Below are positions 53,298 through 64,000 of a stretch of 64,000 nucleotides of DNA, piece after piece. The translations under genes and the position numbers were made by a program. The first letter of the stretch is position 1. Every line of letters begins with the position of its first letter. Source of the stretch: Serinibacter salmoneus (GTDB lineage Bacteria > Actinomycetota > Actinomycetes > Actinomycetales > Beutenbergiaceae); assembly GCF_002563925.1 (NCBI RefSeq), contig NZ_PDJD01000001.1, positions 2,672,973 through 2,736,972 on the forward strand, given 5' to 3'. The notes under the pieces were generated by a model, which was not told the DNA's origin, searched no databases, and saw nothing but the letters and a program-made list of their open reading frames with translations.

Positions 53298-54680
53298 GTG
53301 GAGTCGCCCTCACCCGCCGCCGGCACGCCGGCCTACGCGCCCCAGTCACGCCGCACCAGTCCGGGTCGGTACGGCATCGGGATGCTCGGTACCTCGATCC
53401 CGATCAACATGATCCGCGGGTCGATGCTGTTCTTCTACGTCGACCTGCTCGGCATGAACGCCGCCACCTACGCCACGGTCTACCTCTTCTACGGCGTGGT
53501 GGACGCCATCGACAACCCCGTCTTCGGGTACCTCTCGGACCGCACCCGCACCCGGTGGGGGCGCCGCAAGCCGTACCTGATCGTCGGGGCCGCGGTGCTG
53601 CTGGGTTCGATGATCGCCCTGTTCACCGTGCCGGACTCGGTGGCCACGGATGCGACCACGCTGGTGATCTGGTTCGCGACCTTCGCGATCCTGTCCGAGG
53701 CGGCGGACTCCCTCATCAACGCCAACTACGGCGCGCTGCTGCCCGAGCTCTTCCCCGCGGAGAAGGTCCGCGCCCGCGCCAATGCGATCCGTCAGGCCTG
53801 CCAGTTGATCGCGATGATCCTGGCGCTCGGCCTGACCCCGGTGCTCGCCCAGAACATCCTCGGTTGCCCGGTGGACGCCGCCGGGTGCACCGACCCGACC
53901 GTCGGCTACTCCACGCTCGCGGTGATCTTCGGCGTGATCGGCAGCGGGATCATCATCTACATGGCGCTCGGGGTCCGCGAGAACCCGCGGATCGAGAACG
54001 AGGCCAAGCCCCGGCTGTGGTCCTCCCTCAAGCAGATCCTCGGCAACCGGCACTTCTGGACCATCGGCGTGGTGAACGCCTGCTTCGGTTCCGCGATGGC
54101 GCTGGTCCTCAACGGGTTGCAGCTCTACGTGCGCTACACCCTCGAGGGCGACGGCCTGGACGCCACGATCCTGCAGGTGGCCGTGGTGGTCTCCGCGATC
54201 CCCCTGATCCTGCTGTGGGCGCGCTTGGTGCGCCGGTGGGGTGCGGAGCGCACCTGGAAGCGGGCGCTGCCGATCGGTGCGCTCGGCTTCGTGCCGCTCT
54301 ACTTCGCCGACTCCCTGGCGACGGCGGTGATCGCCGGGGTGTGCATCGCCGTCGGCTATGCGGGGGTGCTCGCCACGAACGACCTCGTGATGGCGCGAGT
54401 GCTGGACGAGGACGCCAGGCGCCACGGGGTGCACCGCGAGGCGATCTTCTTCGCCGCCTTCGGGGTGCTGGGGCGCCTCAACGCGGTCATCGTCTCGGCG
54501 TCCCTGGCGTCCCTGACGCTGGTGTTCGGCTACGTCTCGGGCGAGGACCCCGGCCCGGACCCGGGCACCGCGTTCCGCACGTACATCTCGGTGTACCCGC
54601 TCATCCTGCTCGTGCTCGGCACGATCGTCTCCCGCTTCGTGCGCGTCCCCGGCTGGGACGGCGAGAAGGCCACCGCCTGA
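53298..54680 (+). CDS. GPH-family (MelB-like) MFS sugar transporter
   Basis: 460 residues, twelve helices. The GPH pattern is clear: GMLGTSIPINMIRGSMLFFYVDLLG, YGVVDAIDNPVFGYLSDRTRTRWGRRKPY and the long loop between helices 4 and 5 with NYGALLPELFPAEKVRARAN. Family members co-transport glycosides or hexuronides with sodium or protons. GTG 53298 fits the first helix spacing. It is followed by a family A repeat array. A LacI regulator two genes away may control it. Confidence 0.88.
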   Translation: MESPSPAAGTPAYAPQSRRTSPGRYGIGMLGTSIPINMIRGSMLFFYVDLLGMNAATYATVYLFYGVVDAIDNPVFGYLSDRTRTRWGRRKPYLIVGAAVLLGSMIALFTVPDSVATDATTLVIWFATFAILSEAADSLINANYGALLPELFPAEKVRARANAIRQACQLIAMILALGLTPVLAQNILGCPVDAAGCTDPTVGYSTLAVIFGVIGSGIIIYMALGVRENPRIENEAKPRLWSSLKQILGNRHFWTIGVVNACFGSAMALVLNGLQLYVRYTLEGDGLDATILQVAVVVSAIPLILLWARLVRRWGAERTWKRALPIGALGFVPLYFADSLATAVIAGVCIAVGYAGVLATNDLVMARVLDEDARRHGVHREAIFFAAFGVLGRLNAVIVSASLASLTLVFGYVSGEDPGPDPGTAFRTYISVYPLILLVLGTIVSRFVRVPGWDGEKATA

Positions 54681-54702
54681 CCTCCGCGAGGCACTCCCGT
54701 CC

Positions 54703-54774
54703 CCACCGCGAGGTGGTTCTGCAGGTACCACGAGGTGGTTCTGCAGACACCACGAGGTGGTTCTGCAGATACCA
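54703..54774. repeat. Family A: three 22-bp units between the GPH gene and hspR
   Basis: Three units carrying CGAGGTGGTTCTGCAG begin at 54709, 54731 and 54753, exactly 22 bp apart. On this strand they are the complement of the units at 1264-1351 and 19893-19932. They lie between convergent genes, 23 bp after the GPH stop and 17 bp before the hspR stop, in the same orientation relative to the hspR stop as at purQ and purA. Confidence 0.88.
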
Positions 54775-54791
54775 CGTGCCCGTTCTTGGCC

Positions 54792-55220
54792 TCAGTACTG
54801 CTTGTGGTGCGGACCGCGCCACAGCACCAGCGCACCCGTGGTGCGCTGCGTCGTCGTGCGGATCCGAACCCGCTGCCCCCGCGGCACGGACTCCACGTCG
54901 CCGGTGGCGCTGGCCGCGAACACCCGCGAGCCGGGGTCCAGGGCCGAGCGCAGGTTCTCCAGCGACTCGCGCAGTTCGGCGTTCTCCCGCTCCAGGGTGA
55001 GGATCCGGGCGATCCCCTCGAGGTTGATGCCCTCGTTGGACAGCCGCTGCACGCGGCGCAGAGCATCCACGTCGCGCAGCGAGTAACGCCGGCCACGACC
55101 CGAGGTGCGGGCCGGCACCACGAGACCCAGGCGGTCGTACTGCCGCAGGGTCTGGGCGTGCATGCCGGCGAGCGCCGCGGCGGCCGAGATCGGCAGCGTG
55201 GGTGCATCGTGCGCGTTCAT
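54792..55220 (-). CDS. hspR: Heat shock repressor HspR (MerR family)
   Basis: 142 residues. The MerR helix-turn-helix occupies residues 10-75 (PISAAAALAGMHAQTLRQYD, GRGRRYSLRDVDALRR, EGINLEGIARIL), followed by a coiled segment (ERENAELRESLENL). HspR binds HAIR sites, uses DnaK as co-repressor and is the last gene of the dnaK operon. HAIR sites upstream of dnaK and clpB in this window are its probable targets. GAGGAGGTGAGGCC precedes the ATG. A strong hairpin separates it from dnaJ. Confidence 0.95.
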   Translation of the reverse strand: MNAHDAPTLPISAAAALAGMHAQTLRQYDRLGLVVPARTSGRGRRYSLRDVDALRRVQRLSNEGINLEGIARILTLERENAELRESLENLRSALDPGSRVFAASATGDVESVPRGQRVRIRTTTQRTTGALVLWRGPHHKQY

Positions 55221-55251
55221 GGCCTCACCTCCTCGGTCAGATATGAGAGTA

Positions 55252-55283
55252 CGGGCGCCGGGGACCGATGTCCCCGGCGCCCG
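55252..55283 (-). terminator. Hairpin between dnaJ and hspR
   Basis: Perfect 13-bp arms CGGGCGCCGGGGA and TCCCCGGCGCCCG with a 6-nt loop, inside the dnaJ-hspR gap. It could partly terminate the dnaK operon transcript or protect an mRNA end, lowering hspR output. The AT-richer ATATGAGAGT (55240-55249) next to it could belong to a separate hspR promoter. Confidence 0.6.
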
Positions 55284-55303
55284 CCGTGTCGCTTCCCCGC
55301 CCG

Positions 55304-56314
55304 TCAGGCGGTCGCGGCGTGGAAGAGCCCGGCCCGCGGGTCGGCCCCGTCCGTGGCCGCGGCGAACGCCTCGACGGCGGAGCGGGCCTCGTCGGTCAGG
55401 CGATCGGGCACGACCACCTGGATCGTGACGATCAGGTCACCGGCGGCGTTCTTGCCGGAGGCGGGCACGCCGCGGCCGCGTACCCGCAGCCGCTTGCCCG
55501 ACGGCGAACCCGCCGGGACCTTCACCCGCACCGTGTCCCCGTCGAACGTGGGCACCTTCACGGTCGCCCCGAGCGCGGCCTCCGCGAACGTCACCGGAAC
55601 GGTGACGGTGAGGTTGCGCCCGTCGATCGCGAAGACGGGGTGCGGCGTGACGGTGATGGCGACCACGAGGTCGCCCGGTGCGCCGCCACCGGACCCCGGC
55701 CGGCCCTTGCCGCGCAGCTTGATCTTCTGCCCGGTGTGGACGCCCGCGGGGATCCGCACGGTCATCGAGCGGCCCTCCACGGTCACCGGCATCTCGCCGC
55801 CGGCCACCGCGATGCGGAACGGCAGGGTGAGGCTCGCCGTGAGGTCGGCGCCCGGTTCGGGGCCACCGAAACCGGCACGCCGTCCGCCCGCGCCGCCGGG
55901 GAAGCCACCGCCGCCGAACATCCCCGAGAGGATGTCCTCGAACCCGCCGGCACCGCCCGTGGAGAACCGGGTGCTCCCGCCCCGTCCGCCACCGCCACCG
56001 AAGGCGCCGCCGAACAGGTCCTCGAAGCTGGCCCCGCCGGTCGGGCCGCCCGCCCCCGCGGTGAACCGCGGACCGCCGCCGGCCATGGCGCGCAGCGAGT
56101 CGTACTGCTTGCGCTGCTCCGGGTCGGAGAGCACCGCGTAGGCCTCGCCGATGTCCTTGAACTTGGCCTCGGCGCCCGGGTCCCCGGAGTTCTGGTCCGG
56201 GTGGTGGGTGCGCGCGAGCTTGCGGTAGGCCTTCTTGATGGCGGAGGCGTCGGCGTCCTTGGACACCCCGAGGGTGGCGTAGTAGTCCTTCTCCAGCCAG
56301 TCCTGTCCACTCAT
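55304..56314 (-). CDS. dnaJ: DnaJ-type co-chaperone lacking the zinc-finger domain
   Basis: 336 residues. J-domain (10-75) with the HPD motif in [10 protein letters not shown], then a Gly/Phe-rich linker (about 80-150: [24 protein letters not shown]) and two C-terminal beta domains ([37 protein letters not shown]). No Cys-x-x-Cys-x-Gly-x-Gly repeats, so it is a class B (CbpA-like) J protein. It stimulates DnaK's ATPase. It lies in the dnaK-grpE-dnaJ-hspR operon, 19 bp after grpE. Confidence 0.93.
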   Translation of the reverse strand: MSGQDWLEKDYYATLGVSKDADASAIKKAYRKLARTHHPDQNSGDPGAEAKFKDIGEAYAVLSDPEQRKQYDSLRAMAGGGPRFTAGAGGPTGGASFEDLFGGAFGGGGGRGGSTRFSTGGAGGFEDILSGMFGGGGFPGGAGGRRAGFGGPEPGADLTASLTLPFRIAVAGGEMPVTVEGRSMTVRIPAGVHTGQKIKLRGKGRPGSGGGAPGDLVVAITVTPHPVFAIDGRNLTVTVPVTFAEAALGATVKVPTFDGDTVRVKVPAGSPSGKRLRVRGRGVPASGKNAAGDLIVTIQVVVPDRLTDEARSAVEAFAAATDGADPRAGLFHAATA

Positions 56315-56333
56315 CGTCTCGACCTCCCTTCGC

Positions 56334-57040
56334 TCACTCGGGCCCGACGACGCCCACGCGGGCCGGGCGCACAATGGCCTCGCCCCGGCGGTAGCCGGGC
56401 TGGGCGACCATCGCGATGGTGGTGCTCTCGGCACCCTCGGCGGTCTGGTGCATGAGCGCCTCGTGCAGGGTGGGGTCGAACTCCTCACCCACCTCGCCGA
56501 AGCGCTCCAGGCCGTAGCGCGAGGACAGCGTGGCCTCGAGCTTGTCGGCGATCGCGAGGAACGGGCCGGTGAGCTCACCGTGCTGGCGGGCCAGCGCGAT
56601 GTCGTCCAGCACCGGGATGAGCGCCTCGACCACGTCGCTGCGCCCTGCCTCCTTCGCTGCGGCCTCCTGCTCACGGGAGCGCTTCACGAACGCGTTGAAG
56701 CGCTGCTCGGCGTTGTAGGCATCGGCCTTGCCGCGTGCCACCTGGTCCTGCAGGTCCAGGACCTCGGCCTGCAGGCGCTCCTCGGCGCTCGGTTCGGCGT
56801 CCTGGTCGGCCTGCCCGGTGTCCTGCCCAGAGTCCTGCTCAATGTCCTGCTCGGAGCCCACGGCCTGCCCATCGTTGTTCTGCTCGTCCACGGGCGCGGT
56901 GCCCCCGGCGTCGGGGCCCGACGGCGAGGGGTGACCCTCGCCGTCGGGCGCCGACTGCCCGCCCTGATCGGCGGGCGGCTGCTCGCCGGGAGCCTCGCGC
57001 CGCGCTTCCTCCGCGTCTGCGGAGTGGTCGCGGTCCTGGC

Positions 57041-57044
<4 letters not shown>
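56334..57044 (-). CDS. grpE: Nucleotide exchange factor GrpE
   Basis: 236 residues. The first 85 are acidic, Gln/Asp/Gly-rich and likely disordered; a coiled-coil dimer region follows ([37 protein letters not shown]), then the head domain ([30 protein letters not shown] and [20 protein letters not shown]). It releases ADP from DnaK. The start overlaps the dnaK stop by 4 bp (ATGA), so translation is coupled. Longer than E. coli GrpE because of the N-terminal tail. Confidence 0.96.
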
Positions 57045-58900
<1,856 letters not shown>

Positions 58901-58937
58901 GTTCTTGCTCCTTCCGGCCTGCGCCGTGCGCGGCCTA

Positions 58938-58958
58938 GTTGAGTCGTCCGGCCTCAAG
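58938..58958 (-). promoter_or_regulatory. HAIR site 1 upstream of dnaK
   Basis: GTTGAGT-N7-CCTCAAG, close to the HspR-associated inverted repeat consensus, ending 38 bp upstream of the dnaK ATG. Confidence 0.85.
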
Positions 58959-58962
58959 TCTT

Positions 58963-58983
58963 ACTCCCCGCAGTTCGGGGAGT
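58963..58983. promoter_or_regulatory. Palindrome between the two HAIR sites
   Basis: ACTCCCCG-N5-CGGGGAGT, perfect 8-bp arms, evenly placed between the two HAIR sites. It may be an additional protein-binding site or a leader hairpin. It does not match CIRCE. Confidence 0.5.
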
Positions 58984-58991
58984 CAAATGAA

Positions 58992-59012
58992 CTTGAGTCT
59001 GACTGGCTCAAC
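58992..59012 (-). promoter_or_regulatory. HAIR site 2 upstream of dnaK
   Basis: CTTGAGT-N7-GCTCAAC. The first arm is an exact consensus half-site and the second deviates at its two ends. Centre-to-centre distance to site 1 is 54 bp, roughly five helical turns. Confidence 0.85.
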
Positions 59013-59121
59013 CTTGGGGGGTGGGGATCTATTCCCGGGGGCACGGTTCGTGCGTGGTGGGTTCGGCGCGGGGTCGCGCGCAGAGTGGGGGCGCGGGGGC
59101 GCCTGATCGGCATAGGCGCGC

Positions 59122-59245
59122 TCGCGCACGGCGGACGGCCTTCGCGCACGGCGGATACTCGGCGCCCGCTCCAGGGAGCCCGGCCTCTGACCAGGGCCGA
59201 TGCCGCAGGTGCCGCGCCACGCCGTCGCTCATCCGCCGTGCGCGA
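59122..59245. repeat. Family C: 14-bp direct and inverted repeats
   Basis: TCGCGCACGGCGGA at 59122-59135 and again at 59142-59155, with an exact inverted copy TCCGCCGTGCGCGA at 59232-59245. The direct and inverted copies could pair around a loop of about 76 nt. Not seen elsewhere in the window. Confidence 0.75.
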
Positions 59246-59300
59246 GGGCGATCCGCCCCCAGCGGAGCAGGAGCGAGCGCGAAGGCAGTCCGCGGCGAGG

Positions 59301-59846
59301 CTACGACGACGCCTGCACGGCGGCGACTGCCGACGAGAGGGCCTGCCACTGCTCACGCAGCCGACGCACCCAGGGACCGCACATCTGCGGGGCTCCGGCG
59401 CCCCCAACCCCCGCGGCGCGCGCGGCGAGCCCGTACAGCGTGACCCAGGCTGCGTCGTCGACCTCCTCCGGGTCCAGTGCGAGCACCGGATCGCCAGGGA
59501 TGCTGACGGCGTAGAGATCGAAGATCTCGGACCCGTGCACGAAGCGCGCCACGAGCACCAGGTCGGCCTCGGCGACTGCTAGGCCACTCTCCTCGTGCAG
59601 CTCCCGCACGGCGGCGGACCTACTCTCCTCCCCCGACACAGCGCTGCCCGCGGGGAACTCCCATTCCCCGGGATAGGTCTTACCCGGCGCGCGGCGCGTG
59701 ATCAGCACCCGGCCGTCCGCGCGCACCGCGCACACAGAGGACACCAGGTGGAAGGCACCCTCGGGCAACGGCGCCGCAGACCCGCGCTGGTATCGCTGAC
59801 CGATCGGTTCGCCGTCCGGGTCCCGCAGATCCCACCACTCCGCCAT
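59301..59846 (-). CDS. Nudix hydrolase (isopentenyl-diphosphate isomerase-like or NTP pyrophosphohydrolase)
   Basis: 181 residues. The Nudix box GSAVSGEESRSAAVRELHEE plus SGL is complete, preceded by VLITRRAPGKTYPGEWEFPAG. The start MAEWWDLRDPDGEPIGQRY is the kind of head seen in Nudix proteins annotated as IPP isomerase-like, but no IPP-isomerase-specific Cys/His set is obvious. The ATG at 59846 is preferred over an upstream one. Standalone gene, substrate unknown. Confidence 0.85.
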   Translation of the reverse strand: MAEWWDLRDPDGEPIGQRYQRGSAAPLPEGAFHLVSSVCAVRADGRVLITRRAPGKTYPGEWEFPAGSAVSGEESRSAAVRELHEESGLAVAEADLVLVARFVHGSEIFDLYAVSIPGDPVLALDPEEVDDAAWVTLYGLAARAAGVGGAGAPQMCGPWVRRLREQWQALSSAVAAVQASS

Positions 59847-60009
59847 GGGGCCATTCTCACGGCACATCGGCGCTGCCGCCCTCCTCTCGCCTCAGGAGCC
59901 ATTACTGCTCGCGCTGCGGACACCCCGGCGGGACCCTACGGTGGTCGCGTACGACGGCGTGGGCCCGGTCGGCAGGCGCCGGCGGTGGCGGGGCCGTACC
60001 GTCTGGCGT

Positions 60010-60879
60010 ATGGATCCACGCCCTGTCGAGCTCCCCGATTCCGTCACGCTCATCACCGGTCAGGGCAACCTGCCCGCGGTCCGCGTGGAGAGCGCACGCT
60101 GCACCGGCGAGGTCTACCTGCACGGCGCCCACGTCACGGACTGGGCGCCGTCCGGCCAGGACCCGGTGATCTGGTTGAGCGAGCACTCGACGTTCGTGCC
60201 CGGACGCGCCATTCGCGGTGGCATCCCGCTCTCCGCGCCCTGGTTCGCCGACGGCCGCACGGGCGACATGACGCCCGCTCACGGCTGGTTCCGCACCTCC
60301 ACCTGGGAGTTCACCGGCGCTCAGGACGTCGATGGGACCGTCTCCCTCGCCTTCCACCTGGACGGCGCCGACGTCGGCCATCCCACCATCAGCGCCGACT
60401 ACGTGGTGGAGATGGGTGAGGAGTTGACGCTCGAACTCGCGATCACGACCCAGGAGCCTCTGGTGCTGGAGAATGCTCTCCACACCTATCTCGCCGTCGC
60501 GGACATCGACGCGGTCAGCGTGCGCGGGCTCGAGGGCTGTCACTACGTCGACAAGGCACCGGGCGGCCTCCCGGACAACATCCAGCAGGGCGAGGTCACG
60601 TTCGCGGGCGAGACGGATCGCGTCTACACCCACGACGGCGCCGCCCAGGTCATCGACCCCGCCGCCGGCCGCCTCATCAGCCTCACGAAGTCCGGCTCCA
60701 GCAAGACCGTCGTGTGGAATCCGGCCGTCGCGAAGTCGGCTGCGATGGCTGACTTCGGCGATGAGGAGTGGCGCGGCATGATGTGCCTCGAGGTCGCCAA
60801 CGCCCTGGACGGCGTGATCCCGTTGGAGGCCGGAGGCTCGCACACGATGCGGGCGACCTACGCGGTGGCCTCGACCTGA
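60010..60879 (+). CDS. D-hexose-6-phosphate mutarotase (aldose 1-epimerase-like)
   Basis: 289 residues of the galactose-mutarotase beta-sandwich, YeaD/Ymr099c-type. It speeds alpha/beta interconversion of glucose 6-phosphate. Motifs are YLHGAHVTDWAP, IRGGIPLSAPWFADG, TPAHGWFRTSTWEF with a catalytic His, LENALHTYLAVAD with the second His, and FGDEEWRGMMCLEVANA with the catalytic Glu. The ATG at 60010 starts the homology; the longer frame is not supported. It may support the beta-PGM/GH65 route found elsewhere in the window. Confidence 0.9.
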   Translation: MDPRPVELPDSVTLITGQGNLPAVRVESARCTGEVYLHGAHVTDWAPSGQDPVIWLSEHSTFVPGRAIRGGIPLSAPWFADGRTGDMTPAHGWFRTSTWEFTGAQDVDGTVSLAFHLDGADVGHPTISADYVVEMGEELTLELAITTQEPLVLENALHTYLAVADIDAVSVRGLEGCHYVDKAPGGLPDNIQQGEVTFAGETDRVYTHDGAAQVIDPAAGRLISLTKSGSSKTVVWNPAVAKSAAMADFGDEEWRGMMCLEVANALDGVIPLEAGGSHTMRATYAVAST

Positions 60880-60905
60880 GCCGGACGTGGCCTCCTGAGC
60901 CGGAC

Positions 60906-62594
<1,689 letters not shown>

Positions 62595-62642
62595 TTCTCG
62601 CCGTCGCCGGTCCCGGCCGGTCGGGCTGCGTACTCTCGTGGC

Positions 62643-63305
62643 ATGAGCATGCGTGAGGTCGGCACCCGGGTGAGCACCAGCGTGCGGGCTGGAGTGGCGG
62701 CGGTGTTCTGGCGGTTCTCCCGGTGGGAGTACCGCTCCGATCCGCAGCCGGAGACCACGCGCATCCTGCTCGGAGCCCCGCACACCTCCAACTGGGACTT
62801 CATCTACATGCTCGCCATCACCTGGCGGCTGCGGATCCGGGTGAAGTGGCTCGGCAAGCAGCAGCTCTTCGCGGGGTGGCGCGGGCCGATCATGCGCGCC
62901 CTCGGCGGGATCCCGGTTGACCGCGCGAACCCGGCGAGCGTGGTCTCGGAGATCCTCCAGGCGCAGCGCGAGGCGCCGTTCTCGCTCGTCGTCACGCCGG
63001 ACGGCACCAGGAAGGGCGCGACGCACTGGAAGTCCGGGTTCTATCGGATCGCGCGCGCCGCCGACCTGCCGGTGGGGCTCGGGTACATCGACCGACCGAC
63101 CCGGACCACCGGCATCGGCCCGACGATCACGCTCACCGGCGACGTCGCCGCGGACATGGAGCGGATCCGGGCGTTCTATGCGGACAAGGCGGGGTATACC
63201 CCGGAGAACCGGATCGAACCGCGGCTGCGGGACGAGAGCCCGGACGTCGGCGAGCAGGAAGGCCCGACGGCGGCCGGCGAGGGGCCCGCGGGCGAGGGCG
63301 GATAG
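62643..63305 (+). CDS. PlsC-like 1-acylglycerol-3-phosphate acyltransferase family protein
   Basis: 220 residues. The acyltransferase block I HTSNWD (His-x4-Asp) is present, then KWLGKQQLF, GGIPVDRANP (block III-like) and VVTPDGTRKG (block II-like, in place of the usual FPEGTRS). It should acylate lysophosphatidate or a related lipid at the membrane. No transmembrane helix of convincing length is present. The C-terminal 35 residues are charged and low complexity. It follows dgdA by 48 bp and may be cotranscribed. Confidence 0.82.
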   Translation: MSMREVGTRVSTSVRAGVAAVFWRFSRWEYRSDPQPETTRILLGAPHTSNWDFIYMLAITWRLRIRVKWLGKQQLFAGWRGPIMRALGGIPVDRANPASVVSEILQAQREAPFSLVVTPDGTRKGATHWKSGFYRIARAADLPVGLGYIDRPTRTTGIGPTITLTGDVAADMERIRAFYADKAGYTPENRIEPRLRDESPDVGEQEGPTAAGEGPAGEGG

Positions 63306-63420
63306 CGCCCACCTCCCCGCCTCGCTGGCTGTCCACAGATCCTCCCGACTCCTCCTGGATGTCAGTCGGCTCCTCTAGCATGGCTACATCAGTTCGAATC
63401 AGCGAGGATACGAGCGGGGG

Positions 63421-64000
63421 GTGAGTGCGATGGTGGCAGAACCACAGGCGTGGCCGGCGGCGGGACCCGGACCTGCCACGGCAACACGCGACTCCACCCC
63501 CGTGCCGACACTCCCCCACCCCGCGAGCTCGTCCCCACCTGTGCGGCCCGACTCCCCGGCGTTCGGGGTGCGTGAGGCCGTCTCGACTGTTCGCGCAGCG
63601 ATCGCGACGCTGACCGAGCGCGTGGCGCAGGCCGAACGCGCCGTGGAAGCCGGAGCGGGAGCCGCTGCCCTGGGCGGCCAGGACGCCATCGAGGCCGCAC
63701 TGACCGGGTTGGATACCTGCGCCTCCATCCTCAACGTCACCCGCACCCGCTACGCCACCGCGGCGGCCACCACCCGCACCCGCGCCGGGACCGACCCCCG
63801 CGATGCGATCACCCACCGCGCCACCAGCACCCGCCAGGGCCTCGGCGCCGCCAAGGCGGAAGCCGCCGCCGGCGCAACCCTGCAGTTGCTGCCCACCGTG
63901 CGCGAGGCCACCGCAACCGGGACCGTGAGCGAAGGACACATCCGCGCCATCAGCAGCGTCCTGAGTGGGGTGAGTGACGCCACCCGCGATCGCCTCGCCC
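63421..64000 (+). CDS. DUF222 / 13E12-type repeat protein, N-terminal part only
   Basis: About 193 residues are visible before the window edge. The Ala/Pro/Ser-rich first 45 are followed by helices (AIATLTERVAQAERAVEAGA, ALTGLDTCASILNVTRTRYA) and GTVSEGHIRAISSVL, which are typical of the DUF222 domain of 13E12 repeat family proteins. These often end in an HNH nuclease domain, which would lie beyond the window. They are multi-copy in many actinobacteria and behave like mobile or retrohoming-linked genes. GTG 63421 or ATG 63430 may be the start. Confidence 0.85.
   Translation, partial: MSAMVAEPQAWPAAGPGPATATRDSTPVPTLPHPASSSPPVRPDSPAFGVREAVSTVRAAIATLTERVAQAERAVEAGAGAAALGGQDAIEAALTGLDTCASILNVTRTRYATAAATTRTRAGTDPRDAITHRATSTRQGLGAAKAEAAAGATLQLLPTVREATATGTVSEGHIRAISSVLSGVSDATRDRLA

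Larger units (their letters stand above)
58901..59300. other. 400-bp intergenic region between dnaK and the Nudix gene
   Basis: The dnaK-proximal 115 bp holds two HAIR sites and a palindrome. From about 59020 to 59300 the DNA is GC-rich and noncoding, with direct and inverted 14-bp repeats (59122, 59142, 59232). Several short frames here lack start signals or homology and I do not call them genes. Confidence 0.7.

Noticed and set aside
51764-55000. A 1078-codon open frame on the plus strand
   Set aside because: It runs antisense to the DHA2 transporter and out of frame through the GPH transporter, is extremely rich in Arg, Gly, His and Gln, and shows no domain. It is a high-GC shadow frame.
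59020-59300. Short open frames in the dnaK-Nudix gap
   Set aside because: They are low-complexity, Arg/Ala-rich, overlap repeats on both strands, and have no RBS or homology.
63390-63410. GTTCGAATC, like a tRNA T-loop
   Set aside because: No acceptor stem, anticodon arm or D-arm could be paired around it.

Overview
The window is high-GC DNA with dense, mostly NNC/NNG-codon genes. It looks like a chromosomal segment of an actinobacterium, probably in or near the Micrococcales. Supporting signs are an HspR repressor with HAIR operators, LppM-like and LppX-like lipoproteins, DUF3151, a RamB-like regulator, GTP-dependent PEP carboxykinase and a DUF222 (13E12-type) gene at the right edge. I see no rRNA, tRNA, CRISPR array, phage block or insertion sequence. 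Most of the window is core metabolism, with a few accessory genes.

Layout: 1-5 kb carries an edge-truncated acyl-CoA ligase, purQ-purS, a TNT-toxin-like protein, purC and gnd. 6-13 kb carries sfnG, pckG with a divergent RamB-like regulator, a Fic protein and purD. 14-21 kb carries a regulator/MFS exporter pair with two operators, a CYTH-CHAD protein, a purine permease and purA. 21-29 kb carries DUF3151, STAS, fba, a HAD phosphatase, a SpoU methyltransferase, DUF368, pyrE, xth, an LLM oxidoreductase and a lipoprotein. 29-38 kb carries clpB and two large surface proteins ending in S-layer-homology-like repeats. 38-46 kb carries an LppM-like protein, a Nudix protein, an amidase, a Kef-type antiporter, and a translationally coupled beta-phosphoglucomutase/GH65 phosphorylase pair. 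46-55 kb carries a prolyl oligopeptidase, a membrane-fused ECF sigma factor, a LacI regulator and two transporters. 54.8-58.9 kb is the dnaK-grpE-dnaJ-hspR operon. The right end carries Nudix, sugar-phosphate mutarotase, DksA-like, dgdA, acyltransferase and DUF222 genes.

Purine synthesis genes (purQ, purS, purC, purD, purA and a hypoxanthine/adenine-type permease) all lie on the minus strand but are interleaved with unrelated genes. The heat-shock module is coherent: HspR is encoded in the window, and HAIR-type inverted repeats lie upstream of both dnaK and clpB. GH65 plus beta-PGM would turn an alpha-glucoside into glucose and glucose 6-phosphate, and gnd can carry that on through the pentose phosphate route.

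The most unusual items are: (i) a one-polypeptide ECF sigma factor, zinc anti-sigma-like motif, membrane segment, long Pro/Thr stalk and outer domain (48.5-50.6 kb); (ii) a cytosolic-looking protein ending in a TNT NAD-glycohydrolase-like domain (2.4-3.7 kb); (iii) a 22-bp tandem repeat family abutting the stop codons of purQ and purA and also found near 54.7 kb; (iv) a second family of roughly 24 bp at 14.4 and 27.7 kb; (v) a surface nucleotidase whose catalytic part has clearly different codon usage from its neighbours.
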